This document shows positions 25,870 through 33,907 of a DNA stretch of 64,000 bases, piece by piece. How positions within the stretch are numbered: the first letter of the stretch is position 1; each line of letters begins with the position of its first letter. Made by a program: the position numbers and the translations under genes. The notes under the pieces were generated by a model. The model ran no database searches and was not told where the DNA came from. It saw nothing but the letters and a program-made list of their open reading frames with translations. Origin of the DNA: JAGLON01 sp041394985 (lineage in GTDB: Bacteria; Zixibacteria; MSB-5A5; GN15; JAAZOE01); NCBI GenBank assembly GCA_041394985.1, contig JAWLBI010000001.1, forward strand, positions 3,596,001-3,660,000, read 5' to 3'.

Positions 25870-27354
25870 ATGAAAAAGTACACGCATGAAATACTACTGG
25901 CCTTGTTTGCGCTTGTCGCAATCGGGCCGGTTTTATATTACGGCAATCCGCCGTATTATTTCACGCCGGATGTGTTGTATGTCAAGGCCAAGCTGATGGC
26001 TGTCATGCGAGGCGAATTCTTTTCCGACCCGGTGACGGGTTTCCCGACCTTTCATCCGCCGTTTTATCATATCGTTCTGGTTCCTTTCGTGAAGATGGGC
26101 TTTTCGGCCGAGACTCTCACGAAATTGTTTTCGATGTTCAATGTCGTCGCGACGATCGTGCTGGTATTTCTGATTATCAAGCGGTTTTTCGACAAGACGG
26201 TCGCATTGATGACGGCGGCGCTGTTGCCGTTTATCAATTACTTCATGGGACCGGCGTATTTTTATCTGGCGACGGCGTTTTATTTTTCTGTCCCCGTTTT
26301 TTTGGCGGGTTTCTGGCTATATGTAACTCAAAGCAGACGCGCAGTCGTCATGATCGGCATCGGCCTCTTGTGGGGAATGGCGTATTTGATCTCACCGGGA
26401 TACCTGTTTCTCATCGGATTATTATTCGTGTATGATGCCGTTGTGAAACGGGATTTTATACCACTGGGTATTCTTTTCTTGACGTTTCTCCTCGCACTGA
26501 TACCGTTTTATATACAAATGTATACGGTATACGCAACAAGCATGGCCGGTACATCGGCATTCGCGCTGTGGCGCGGCATACCTGACGGCGAATGGCTGAA
26601 AGGCTTTTTCCTCTATACGGTATCCCCTACCGACGGCGAATTGATGAATTGGCAGATCATTCCGGCGGTTTTATTATCGATAACGGGGCTGATTGTCGGC
26701 TTGCGAATAAAGGCGCTTCGTCCGTTTATCATCGTTTGCGGCGTGGCATTCCTGCTGACGGCTTATCATTTCAATTATTTTCAGTATGGACCGCGCATCA
26801 TGTTTTTTCTGAACCTGTTACTGGTCGCATCCACAATCAGTTTGCTCTGCAGGATAATAATCTCGCGCAAGGTCCTGATAGCGTTCCTCTTCATTGTTGC
26901 CGCGTTCTTCACCGTCGATCATTATTATCGATCTCTGTCGATTCTCGGTGAGCACGCATCGCAGTATGACAAGTTCATTGAAATATCGGCAGGTCTGCGA
27001 CAGAACCTGGGCCGATTCGTACAGCCCGGCGATTTTGTCCTTGCCGGCGAGCGGACGTATCGGAATTTTATCATGCCGTATTTCCCGGTTAAATCGCTGG
27101 TGGCATACAAAACCGGCGAATACTTCCAGGTGAACACGAAGCTGGCCGACGAGATGCTGAAAGATCATCTCTATCTCAAAACGAGCGGTACGCCGGAGTC
27201 TATCGATTTCATAACGAAAAAATACAATATGAAGACCGCAGTCATCGGCGGCAAGGATACGAAGTTCCCCGGATTTCAGCAGATTAACGCAAGCTGGACG
27301 AAAGTGTATGAGGATCCTTATTTCGCCATCTATATAAAACCGGATAGTCTATAA
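25870..27354 (+). CDS. Polytopic membrane protein, GT-C glycosyltransferase-like
   Basis: 494 aa. Ten to twelve hydrophobic segments span residues 8-350, followed by a soluble C-terminal domain of about 130 residues. The first extracytoplasmic loop has 'NPPYYFTPDVLYVKAKLMAV' and 'FPTFHPPFYHIV', similar to the acidic loop and 'HPP' found in Pmt/ArnT-like GT-C enzymes that use lipid-linked sugars. The catalytic Asp would be the 'PDV' residue near 37. I cannot assign donor or acceptor. It starts six bases after secA and is followed 18 bases later by a lipoprotein gene, so these three may be co-transcribed. Confidence 0.6.
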   Translation: MKKYTHEILLALFALVAIGPVLYYGNPPYYFTPDVLYVKAKLMAVMRGEFFSDPVTGFPTFHPPFYHIVLVPFVKMGFSAETLTKLFSMFNVVATIVLVFLIIKRFFDKTVALMTAALLPFINYFMGPAYFYLATAFYFSVPVFLAGFWLYVTQSRRAVVMIGIGLLWGMAYLISPGYLFLIGLLFVYDAVVKRDFIPLGILFLTFLLALIPFYIQMYTVYATSMAGTSAFALWRGIPDGEWLKGFFLYTVSPTDGELMNWQIIPAVLLSITGLIVGLRIKALRPFIIVCGVAFLLTAYHFNYFQYGPRIMFFLNLLLVASTISLLCRIIISRKVLIAFLFIVAAFFTVDHYYRSLSILGEHASQYDKFIEISAGLRQNLGRFVQPGDFVLAGERTYRNFIMPYFPVKSLVAYKTGEYFQVNTKLADEMLKDHLYLKTSGTPESIDFITKKYNMKTAVIGGKDTKFPGFQQINASWTKVYEDPYFAIYIKPDSL

Positions 27355-27372
27355 TTCGGAGAGACTGTTTCA

Positions 27373-28047
27373 ATGCGGGAATTGTTACAGAGAATAATCG
27401 GCATGTTGATCCTCGTTGCGCTGGCGGGAGTTCTCGGACCGACGGGGTGTTCCGACGATGATAATCCGGAATCCGCCACGACGCCGAACTTGACGCATGC
27501 GCCGCTGAATTTGACTGGTCCGTACAATGCCGGGAATCAGACCTATGGGAGTATTTCGTTTATTCCAGGGTCTCCCGCCTTTAAACCTTTCGGCGTTTCA
27601 TTGGGAGTCGATACGTACCTGAAGCGGATGAGTTATTATACGGTGCCCGAGGCACCGATTGTCGCAGTCAGCAATGGAATCGTTTCCGCCATCATCGAGA
27701 ATCCTATCGATGAAGGCGATTATGAAGTCCATGTGACATCGATCCCCGGATCGGATTTCACGATTGTCTATGATTGGGTGCAGCGGGTGGCGGTGCAGGA
27801 AGACCTCGCCGTTCTCCCCGGCGATACCATCGGGTATGCCGGATATTATAACGATGATCTTGGGAAATTCTCGCTGCAAATCACGACCGGAGAAAGCTCG
27901 ACACAACGTTGGTACTGTCCCCTGATTTACGGGGATGATAATTTCGTGGCTGAGCACGATGCGCTGCTGGATCAATACACTGCGCTGAATCGATCACCGC
28001 ATTACGACAGTCTGTGTCTGCAGCAGATACTCGGGCCCGATTATTAA
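27373..28047 (+). CDS. Putative lipoprotein with degenerate M23-like beta fold
   Basis: 224 aa. The N-terminus is a signal with 'GPTGCSDDD' at its end, an imperfect lipobox with Cys followed by acidic residues. Residues about 90-190 read like a LytM/M23 domain: 'APIVAVSNGIVSAII', 'DYEVHVTS', 'FTIVYDWVQ', 'VLPGDTIGYAGYY', 'GKFSLQIT'. The zinc-binding His/Asp positions are missing (YDW for YxH, FSLQI for HLHFE), so peptidase activity is not expected. A non-enzymatic envelope role is inferred. It overlaps the convergent DUF819 gene by four bases. Confidence 0.6.
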   Translation: MRELLQRIIGMLILVALAGVLGPTGCSDDDNPESATTPNLTHAPLNLTGPYNAGNQTYGSISFIPGSPAFKPFGVSLGVDTYLKRMSYYTVPEAPIVAVSNGIVSAIIENPIDEGDYEVHVTSIPGSDFTIVYDWVQRVAVQEDLAVLPGDTIGYAGYYNDDLGKFSLQITTGESSTQRWYCPLIYGDDNFVAEHDALLDQYTALNRSPHYDSLCLQQILGPDY

Positions 28048-29234
28048 GAAACCCACTGGCAAAGCAAGGCGGCAACGAACGCCGCCGGATTGCCGATTGC
28101 ATATCCCAACATCGCCATGAGAATCGATACCGGCACGAGGGTCCGATTGTGATAGGCTGCGACAATCGGGGCCGATGCGGCTCCGCCGATATTGGCCGCC
28201 GATGCAATCGCTGCCGTGTGGACATCGACTTTGAAAATTCGTGCCGCCGCCAGCAAGAATCCGCCGTGAATGAAAATCCAGATGTAGGCGCCGAGCAGGA
28301 ACCAGAAAAGCGATATATCCAGATTCGACAGGTCGGCTCGCGCCCCCATCCTCGCCACGAACATGTAAATCAATGCCATCGAAAAGCCGTGCGAGCCGGG
28401 AATCGTCGAGGCCTTCGTGAACGACAGGCCGATGCCCATTGCCGTCACGAGGAGAATTTTGTAGGTGCTGGCCGAGAATATCGTCACGCCCTCGGCGGTG
28501 TGAATCTCCGGAATCATTCCCGACAGCCAGGTCGACAGCGCGGTAACGAACGTGCCGAAGAATATCAGGTACAGGAAATGGCGCATCTGCATAGCGCCCT
28601 TGTCCTGCGTCAGTTCTCCGGCCAGCCTTTCCATTCGCTCGAGCCGCTCCTGCGGGACTTTCGTGAACTTGCCGAACCAGTTGGCGAGGTTTTTCGAGCC
28701 GAGCATTATCGGCAGCCAGATGAGATAGACCGCATTGTCGGCGATGACGGCATAGCCGTAGGTAACCGAGGTGTCGTCGAGGCCAATCATCTGCGCCACC
28801 GCCAGCATGTTTCCCGTACCGCCGATCCAGCTTCCGGCCAGTGCGCCATAGCCCTGCCAGGCGCCTTCATTAAGACCGGCCTTGACGATGAGCAGAGCGA
28901 TCGGGGCGCCGATGACGACACCGAGTGTGCCGATGAGCATGACAAAAATGCCTTTGCCCATGACGCGAATGGTGGCCATGACATCGACATCAAGGAGCAT
29001 TATGGTGAGGAACATCGGGAGGATGTTCGCGCCCATGAAGTCGTAGACGGGGGATTCATTGGGAATAACGTTCGTATTGGAAAACAGAACCGGCAGCAGG
29101 TAGATAAACAGCAGCGGCGGGAAATAGTTGAACAGCTTCCACTGGGTTTTCTTCTCGATCATAAAGAAGAAGGCGGGAATCCCGGCTAAGACCACGAGTA
29201 CCCCGATGGGGCTGGAGATGAGCGTCGAATCCAT
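28044..29234 (-). CDS. DUF819-family (YjcL-like) membrane protein
   Basis: 396 aa from the ATG at 29234, which has a GAAGGA site; the frame stays open to 29303 but without a ribosome site. About ten TM helices. Family hallmarks: 'GANILPMFLTIMLLDVDV', 'GSWIGGTGNMLAVAQMIGLD', 'AVIADNAVYLIWLPIMLG' and a C-terminal 'ASAANIGGAASAPIVAAYH'. The repeated Gly/Asn-rich re-entrant phrases are transporter-like. Substrate is unknown; members have been suspected to be amino-acid or small-metabolite permeases. Confidence 0.82.
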   Translation of the reverse strand: MDSTLISSPIGVLVVLAGIPAFFFMIEKKTQWKLFNYFPPLLFIYLLPVLFSNTNVIPNESPVYDFMGANILPMFLTIMLLDVDVMATIRVMGKGIFVMLIGTLGVVIGAPIALLIVKAGLNEGAWQGYGALAGSWIGGTGNMLAVAQMIGLDDTSVTYGYAVIADNAVYLIWLPIMLGSKNLANWFGKFTKVPQERLERMERLAGELTQDKGAMQMRHFLYLIFFGTFVTALSTWLSGMIPEIHTAEGVTIFSASTYKILLVTAMGIGLSFTKASTIPGSHGFSMALIYMFVARMGARADLSNLDISLFWFLLGAYIWIFIHGGFLLAAARIFKVDVHTAAIASAANIGGAASAPIVAAYHNRTLVPVSILMAMLGYAIGNPAAFVAALLCQWVS

Positions 29235-29353
29235 ACGGCTATCCTTCGGCGTGATGATTGTCGTGTTGTGGTACAGGGTACGAAATCCCGCCGCCGCAGG
29301 CAAGGAGAAACGGAATGAGCATTTCCTCTTCTTCGAGAATTGCGGACCATCTT

Positions 29354-29382
29354 GCTGGTCGACGGGGACGTCAACCAGCCAC
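29354..29382. repeat. Family-C 29-bp palindromic repeat, copy 1
   Basis: Starts GCTGGTCGACGGGG and ends ACGTCAACCAGCCAC; identical over all 29 bases to 33258-33286. Confidence 0.75.
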
Positions 29383-29410
29383 GGACAATAATACTACGTA
29401 ATCAGATGGG

Positions 29411-30487
29411 CTACTTTTTCGCGCATCCGATAAAAACTTTCTCACCATATCCCGACGGCAAAGAAATAATTTGTGAAAATATCTGCTCGGTATTATCGAT
29501 AATGCCGAAAAGCTCGCATCCGCGAATTCCGCCTACGATCGTGTATCGATCATCCGGGGTGGAGACAAAATCCCCCGGATATAAATATCGGGCCGACATG
29601 GCGGAGTCCTGGATATATGCCCCGGGACCGACAAAGGCCTGTATCTGATCGACATCCATATCAATATAAATCAAGTGATTGTAGTTTGCCCCATCACCGG
29701 CTTGATTGGGATCTGTAACTATAATTAACTCCGCGTCGGTTGTGCTTCGTATTTCTCCGATGGAATACCCATTCAGCCAGCGGCGAAAGGTAATGGTATC
29801 TTCAGACAGGCTATAGTCGAACAGCCAGCTCTCATGCTCGGGATGCATTGTAATCAGGATTAATTTGTCCCCTGAAATATCCGGGACCGCATCGACGATG
29901 AAATCGAATTGCCCGATGCCATTAAAATCCGTCAAGGTTTGATACACGGAATCGCCGACAATATCGTAGATGTACACGGAATTGCTGCTATCCGTGATAT
30001 AGCACAAGGATTCATCATGGGAAAACTTCACGGTTCGATTGGCGATACTCGTGTCGGTGATGAGCGATAATGTCGCACCATCCAGAATATGCAGACTATC
30101 CGAGCCGCCGAATGCGATATATTTTCCCGTTCGAGAAACTTCTATTTTCCCGCCGAAATCAAACTGCGCGATTGTATCCAGTGAGGAAATAGCAACTATC
30201 GTCGCATTATCCTGAGTGCTCAACAATAGTGCGGTGCCGTCTCCGGAAATATCCATATCGAGAAGCTGTGAACCGGTTGAAACCAGGGATGGGATTGAGT
30301 CGATTATCTCCTGTTGATCGGTATTGTAAATATAAATCGGATGCCCGCCTTCCGAACTGATAATATATATATCAAAATCGGAAACCGGTTCCCGGGGGCA
30401 CTCCGGACAGTCATCGCAGCAACCGGCAAGGATAATCATACATAGAAAGTACAGTGATGCAATCCCGAAAGCTCTTGATCCAGCCAT
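29411..30487 (-). CDS. Beta-propeller lipoprotein (paralogue 2)
   Basis: 358 aa. A signal peptide ends in the lipobox 'LAGC', followed immediately by 'CDDCPECP', a Cys motif shared with the neighbouring paralogue. The rest consists of WD/YVTN-like strands ('GTALLLSTQDNATIVAISSL', 'SRTGKYIAFGGSDSLHILDG', 'HDESLCYITDSSNSVYIYDI'), pointing to a six- or seven-bladed propeller anchored to a membrane. It closes with 'YGEKVFIGCAKK'. Its ATG overlaps the upstream stop by one base (TAATG), so the two are translationally coupled. No enzymatic residues are recognised. Confidence 0.72.
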   Translation of the reverse strand: MAGSRAFGIASLYFLCMIILAGCCDDCPECPREPVSDFDIYIISSEGGHPIYIYNTDQQEIIDSIPSLVSTGSQLLDMDISGDGTALLLSTQDNATIVAISSLDTIAQFDFGGKIEVSRTGKYIAFGGSDSLHILDGATLSLITDTSIANRTVKFSHDESLCYITDSSNSVYIYDIVGDSVYQTLTDFNGIGQFDFIVDAVPDISGDKLILITMHPEHESWLFDYSLSEDTITFRRWLNGYSIGEIRSTTDAELIIVTDPNQAGDGANYNHLIYIDMDVDQIQAFVGPGAYIQDSAMSARYLYPGDFVSTPDDRYTIVGGIRGCELFGIIDNTEQIFSQIISLPSGYGEKVFIGCAKK

Positions 30488-31566
30488 TACTTCACCCTCC
30501 TCTGACAGCTTACATAATAAGGGTGAACCGGTAATTCGAGATTATCCCGTACATCGACAAGCTTATGATTTCGATTATCGATCAGACCCCAGGTGCCGTA
30601 TGCCGCTGCGCCGATAAACGTGAAAGCGCCATCCGGAGTCGTGGCGATATTGCCAGGGTACAATGGTTCTTCTGTCGGGTTTTCCGTTTGATATCCCGGC
30701 CCGACCAGATTAGTCACTCTGCCGGTTTCGGCATCTATATATATGACCTGCATCGATCCAAACTGATCGGTCACAACAGATCCCGGATCCGTTGCGATTA
30801 TTGTTTCTCCATCGGGGGTCAGGCATATATCACCGGCGGGCGGGCCTATATTCCATCGAAGGAAAGTCGAATCCTGCGCCGGATCATATCCGACAATAAA
30901 TGACGTTGCACCGTATGAAGCCAGAAAATACAGCTTATCTCCTGACATATTTGCCGTTACATTATAAATATTCGGCTCTCCTCCAAATTCGTCGATATAT
31001 GTAATTGAATCATATAACGAATCGCCGGCGATATCGAATATCCTTATTGTGCTCGTATTATTCGCGATGTAGACATATTTCTCATCGAATGAAAATTCCA
31101 CATTTCTATTCCAGACTGAGTCGATCGCAATCAGGGCAAACGATACACCATCGAGGATATTCACAGCCCATCCGCCATATATACTCCCGCCGACAGCGAT
31201 ATACTTGCCCGTGCGGGATACTTCCGTTTGCCCATAGAAATCATATGAGGCTATCGTATCCAATGTCGCGATATCCAGCACCAGCGTTCCCTGCTCGGTA
31301 CTGAATAATATCTCATTTCCGGTCCCGGAAACTGCTCCGCCATAAATAAATTCCCCTGTCTGCACACTATGGTCTATCGTATCGACGATATTTTTATAGG
31401 CGGCGCTGTATTTATATATCATTCCGTCAGTGTAAGCCGGAATGAGATAAAAACCATAGTCGGTTATTTCTGCTTCAGTCGGGCACTGCGGGCAGTCATC
31501 GCAGCAACCACACAGAGCCAGAAGAATCAGGCCAGACAAAAAAGTAAATAGTAATTTATTGTTCAT
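30487..31566 (-). CDS. Beta-propeller lipoprotein (paralogue 1)
   Basis: 359 aa. Lipobox 'ALCGC' followed by 'CDDCPQCP'. The propeller-like repeats align with the downstream gene ('GNEILFSTEQGTLVLDIATL', 'SRTGKYIAVGGSIYG', 'FDEKYVYIANNTSTIRIFDI', 'GDKLYFL'). The conserved closing section 'LYPGNIATTPDGAFTFIG' matches 'LYPGDFVSTPDDRYTIVG' in paralogue 2. This is a tandem duplication expressed from one promoter. It is probably exposed at the periplasmic or outer surface; the function is unknown. Confidence 0.72.
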   Translation of the reverse strand: MNNKLLFTFLSGLILLALCGCCDDCPQCPTEAEITDYGFYLIPAYTDGMIYKYSAAYKNIVDTIDHSVQTGEFIYGGAVSGTGNEILFSTEQGTLVLDIATLDTIASYDFYGQTEVSRTGKYIAVGGSIYGGWAVNILDGVSFALIAIDSVWNRNVEFSFDEKYVYIANNTSTIRIFDIAGDSLYDSITYIDEFGGEPNIYNVTANMSGDKLYFLASYGATSFIVGYDPAQDSTFLRWNIGPPAGDICLTPDGETIIATDPGSVVTDQFGSMQVIYIDAETGRVTNLVGPGYQTENPTEEPLYPGNIATTPDGAFTFIGAAAYGTWGLIDNRNHKLVDVRDNLELPVHPYYVSCQRRVK

Positions 31567-31665
31567 TCAATACCCTGTTCAGTCTAAGGCTGTCATAAAA
31601 CCTGCTCAATAGGAGCATTATTCAAACAAACAGCATATTTCCGGCGGTGGATTCCCTCCGTGGTA

Positions 31666-31694
31666 TATATAACCTACTATATATGTGATGTCAA
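31666..31694 (-). promoter_or_regulatory. Strong sigma70-type promoter of the lipoprotein pair
   Basis: Minus strand TTGACA, exactly 17 bases, TATATA; the leader is about 90 bases. Confidence 0.65.
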
Positions 31695-31753
31695 TATTTA
31701 TTCGACAGGTGGGGTCCTGCTTTACATACTCCGATGCGAGTACATCCTCACAC

Positions 31754-31791
31754 CCTGAGATTGCGACGCCCTAAGAAGGGCTCGCAATGAC
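31754..31791 (+). repeat. Family-A intergenic palindrome, copy 4
   Basis: Core identical to copy 3 from CCTGAGATTGCG to CTCGCAATGAC. Confidence 0.85.
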
Positions 31792-31853
31792 ATCAGTTTC
31801 AATAAAAGTGCGCAGAATCAAAATCGCTTTCAGTACTTCGGTCATGCCTCGGC

Positions 31854-31903
31854 ATGGATTCCCGACTCGGTCTGCCTTGGAAGTCAGACCTCTCGAGAAT
31901 GAC
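31854..31903 (+). repeat. Family-B repeat, copy 3
   Basis: GGATTCCCGACTCGGTCTG at the left, CTCTCGAGAATGACAG at the right. Confidence 0.6.
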
Positions 31904-31915
31904 AGAAGAGAGGCA

Positions 31916-31960
31916 AGAGCAGATTCTTCAGTCGTCCGCCCAGGCGGACTCCTTCAGAAT
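31916..31960 (+). repeat. Family-B repeat copy 4, left fragment (IS-interrupted)
   Basis: AGAGCAGATTCTTCAGTCG, a 'cgcccaggcg' centre, ACTCCTTCAGAAT. The unit is completed by GACGG right of the IS after removing the AGAAT duplication. Confidence 0.8.
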
Positions 31961-33031
31961 GGGCATAATGTTCTTTTTTTGTTGGTAAGAATCATGTTTT
32001 ACACAGATGAAAGTACCAGGCGAAGTAGTTGGCTCGATGTTTTTTGGATAATCCACGGTGTTGTCTATATCGAGCCTTGAGCCTGCTGAAGTATCCCTCG
32101 ATCCAGTTAGTAGAATTTGGAATCAAGGGATCGTTGAGATAGTGAAACATGTGTGGCAGTGCGTAGAGAAGTAAGGAACGTGCTCGTTTGACATCGGAGA
32201 AGACCTTTCCTCGGCTTGGACGGCTGGCGATGGGGTATCCATATTGCTCCTCCCATGCTTGCCAAGCGGCAAGAAATTCATCTCGTTGATGTACGGTTGA
32301 GATATCCATGACACGACAGAATAAACGACGGAGATGTTTGACGGCTGCTGTTTTGGGATCACGTCGGCACCAGGAAAGCCCTTGCCGCTGAATATGCACC
32401 AGACAACGTTGAATGCATGCCTCCGGCCACACATCCTCCAGCATCGTATGCACCTGCCGAAGCCCGTCAATCGTGATGCTGACAGGCATGAGCCCTTCAT
32501 GCCGCAATCTCAAACAGTAGTCTCGCATGCGCGCTTCACCTTCCTTGAGACCATAGCTGCCGGCGACAAGGCTCTTGGCAACTGGGTCAGCCAAACCAAC
32601 GACGACGACACGCCGTTTTATCAGGTAGGTGCCATCAAGAACCAAGTACTTGAAGCGGGTGAGGTCAACCGAAGTCTTCGGTGGTCTATCAAGCCAATAG
32701 GTGATAATGCGTCTAACTGTACTTTGACTATAACCGCTGTGAGCCATCAATTGTCGAATGGTATAACCTTCAGTTATCCAGCGTTCGAACCAAACCCTTT
32801 GCTGTTCACGACGCTTTCCGATACCTCTGAGAACAAACGTGCGATGACATGACGGGCACCACCACCGCTGTTTCTCTTGACTATATCCATACCGTATGGC
32901 ACCGTATGTTCCACAATGCAGACAGAACCTTTTTTAGCCATTTTCCTAGACCTCTCAGATATATCCCGTAAAACCCTAATTGTAATATATAGTTACAAAG
33001 AATTTACCAACATTTTTTGAACATTATGCCC
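31961..33031 (-). mobile_element. Insertion sequence, copy 2 (same IS), 1071 bp
   Basis: Same ends and length as copy 1, offset by exactly 10,518 bases and in the same orientation. Target duplication AGAAT on both flanks. It lies inside family-B repeat copy 4. Confidence 0.93.
31992..32941 (-). CDS. IS transposase, copy 2, frame broken at the same A6 run
   Basis: Identical to the transposase of copy 1: the uninterrupted 252-aa frame from 32750, upstream HTH and zinc ribbon in the same frame, ribosome site and ATG at 32941 in another frame, A6 run at 32930-32935. DDE residues and the Mutator 'CLVH' stretch are preserved. That both copies moved with the same interrupted frame argues that either the break is tolerated by slippage or both were mobilised in trans by an intact relative. 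Confidence 0.85.
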
Positions 33032-33032
33032 A

Positions 33033-33334
33033 GAATGACGGAAGAGAGGCTTATCTTCCCGCGGCAAGCTGCGCGGTACCCGGCGGCAACGCCTCCGGCA
33101 GACGAGGACGTCTATCGGGCACAGGCCAGGTGGTGGCCCATCCCTTTTTTCTTAAAAAGGGTGGGTTCCCGCTTTGCTTAATCCGATGCGAGTACATCCT
33201 CACAATCTGTGATATGTGGTTGGTCCGCCTCGCCGGATCCCCGTGCGCCAACACAGAGCTGGTCGACGGGGACGTCAACCAGCCACATGAACTGTTGACT
33301 TGACTTTGTTACACAATCGCCGTTAATACTATTT
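33033..33334. other. Gap with repeat remnants before the VanZ gene
   Basis: No gene seen. It contains a family-F element in reverse (33133-33165), family-C copy 2 (33258-33286) and fragments resembling other intergenic repeats. Confidence 0.55.
33258..33286. repeat. Family-C 29-bp palindromic repeat, copy 2
   Basis: Identical to 29354-29382. Confidence 0.75.
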
Positions 33335-33706
33335 ATGCGGAAGTTCGTTCTCTATACTCTCCCCTTACTGCTCTATGCCGTGCTGATTTATTGGGTGTCG
33401 TCGCTGGAAAAGCTGCCCGATCCGCATATCGAATTCGACCTCATCGACAAAGTCGCCCATGCCATCGAGTACTGCGTTTTCTCGGTTCTGGCGCATCGGT
33501 TTTTCGCGGCTTTCGAGCCGAAATCGGCAAAAACGGTCTACATTGGCGCAATACTGCTGGGACTTTTTTACGCCGCATCCGATGAAATTCACCAGCTCTT
33601 TGTGCCCGGCCGCTTCTGCGATTTCTATGACTGGGTCGCGGATGCTATCGGAATCGGTTGCGGGGCAATACTTTATTTTCTGCTGTCGAGCCGCTCGGAG
33701 CGCTAA
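33335..33706 (+). CDS. VanZ-family membrane protein
   Basis: 123 aa with four hydrophobic segments. VanZ-like features: 'LLYAVLIYWVSSLEKLPDP', 'DLIDKVAHAIEYCVFSVL', 'FYAASDEIHQLFVPGR', 'DWVADAIGIGCGAIL'; the 'D-K..H..EY' and 'DE.HQ.F.PGR' motifs are diagnostic. VanZ-type proteins have been linked to glycopeptide tolerance in enterococci, but most chromosomal members have no known role. It stands alone. Confidence 0.88.
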   Translation: MRKFVLYTLPLLLYAVLIYWVSSLEKLPDPHIEFDLIDKVAHAIEYCVFSVLAHRFFAAFEPKSAKTVYIGAILLGLFYAASDEIHQLFVPGRFCDFYDWVADAIGIGCGAILYFLLSSRSER

Positions 33707-33779
33707 ACCGAGCCGTTTTGCTCCCGATTCAAAGCTTCTACCTCACAACACTCTAACGAGATAGCGCAATTTTTGTATG

Positions 33780-33807
33780 TTGACATTTAATCAAAGCGAC
33801 TTATATT
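33780..33807 (+). promoter_or_regulatory. Promoter of the large cohesin/dockerin gene
   Basis: TTGACA, 16 bases, TATATT; the leader is about 95 bases and ends in a GGAGG site (33896-33900). Confidence 0.6.
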
Positions 33808-33907
33808 ATTACCAGACATGCCTTAAACAATTACATGCAGGGATGCAAATCCCCCTTTCTACCTTGGGGATACAAACCGTAAAACTTTTTTCACCGGAGG
33901 TGTGGTG

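Larger units (their letters stand above)
31567..31960. other. Promoter and repeat-rich gap before IS copy 2
   Basis: No gene. It holds the minus-strand promoter (31666-31694), family-A copy 4, and family-B copies 3 and 4. Confidence 0.6.

Noticed and set aside
28014..29189. Antisense frame of 391 codons over the DUF819 gene
   Set aside because: Rich in Arg, His and Gly with no hydrophobic or domain pattern, typical of a shadow frame opposite a membrane protein.
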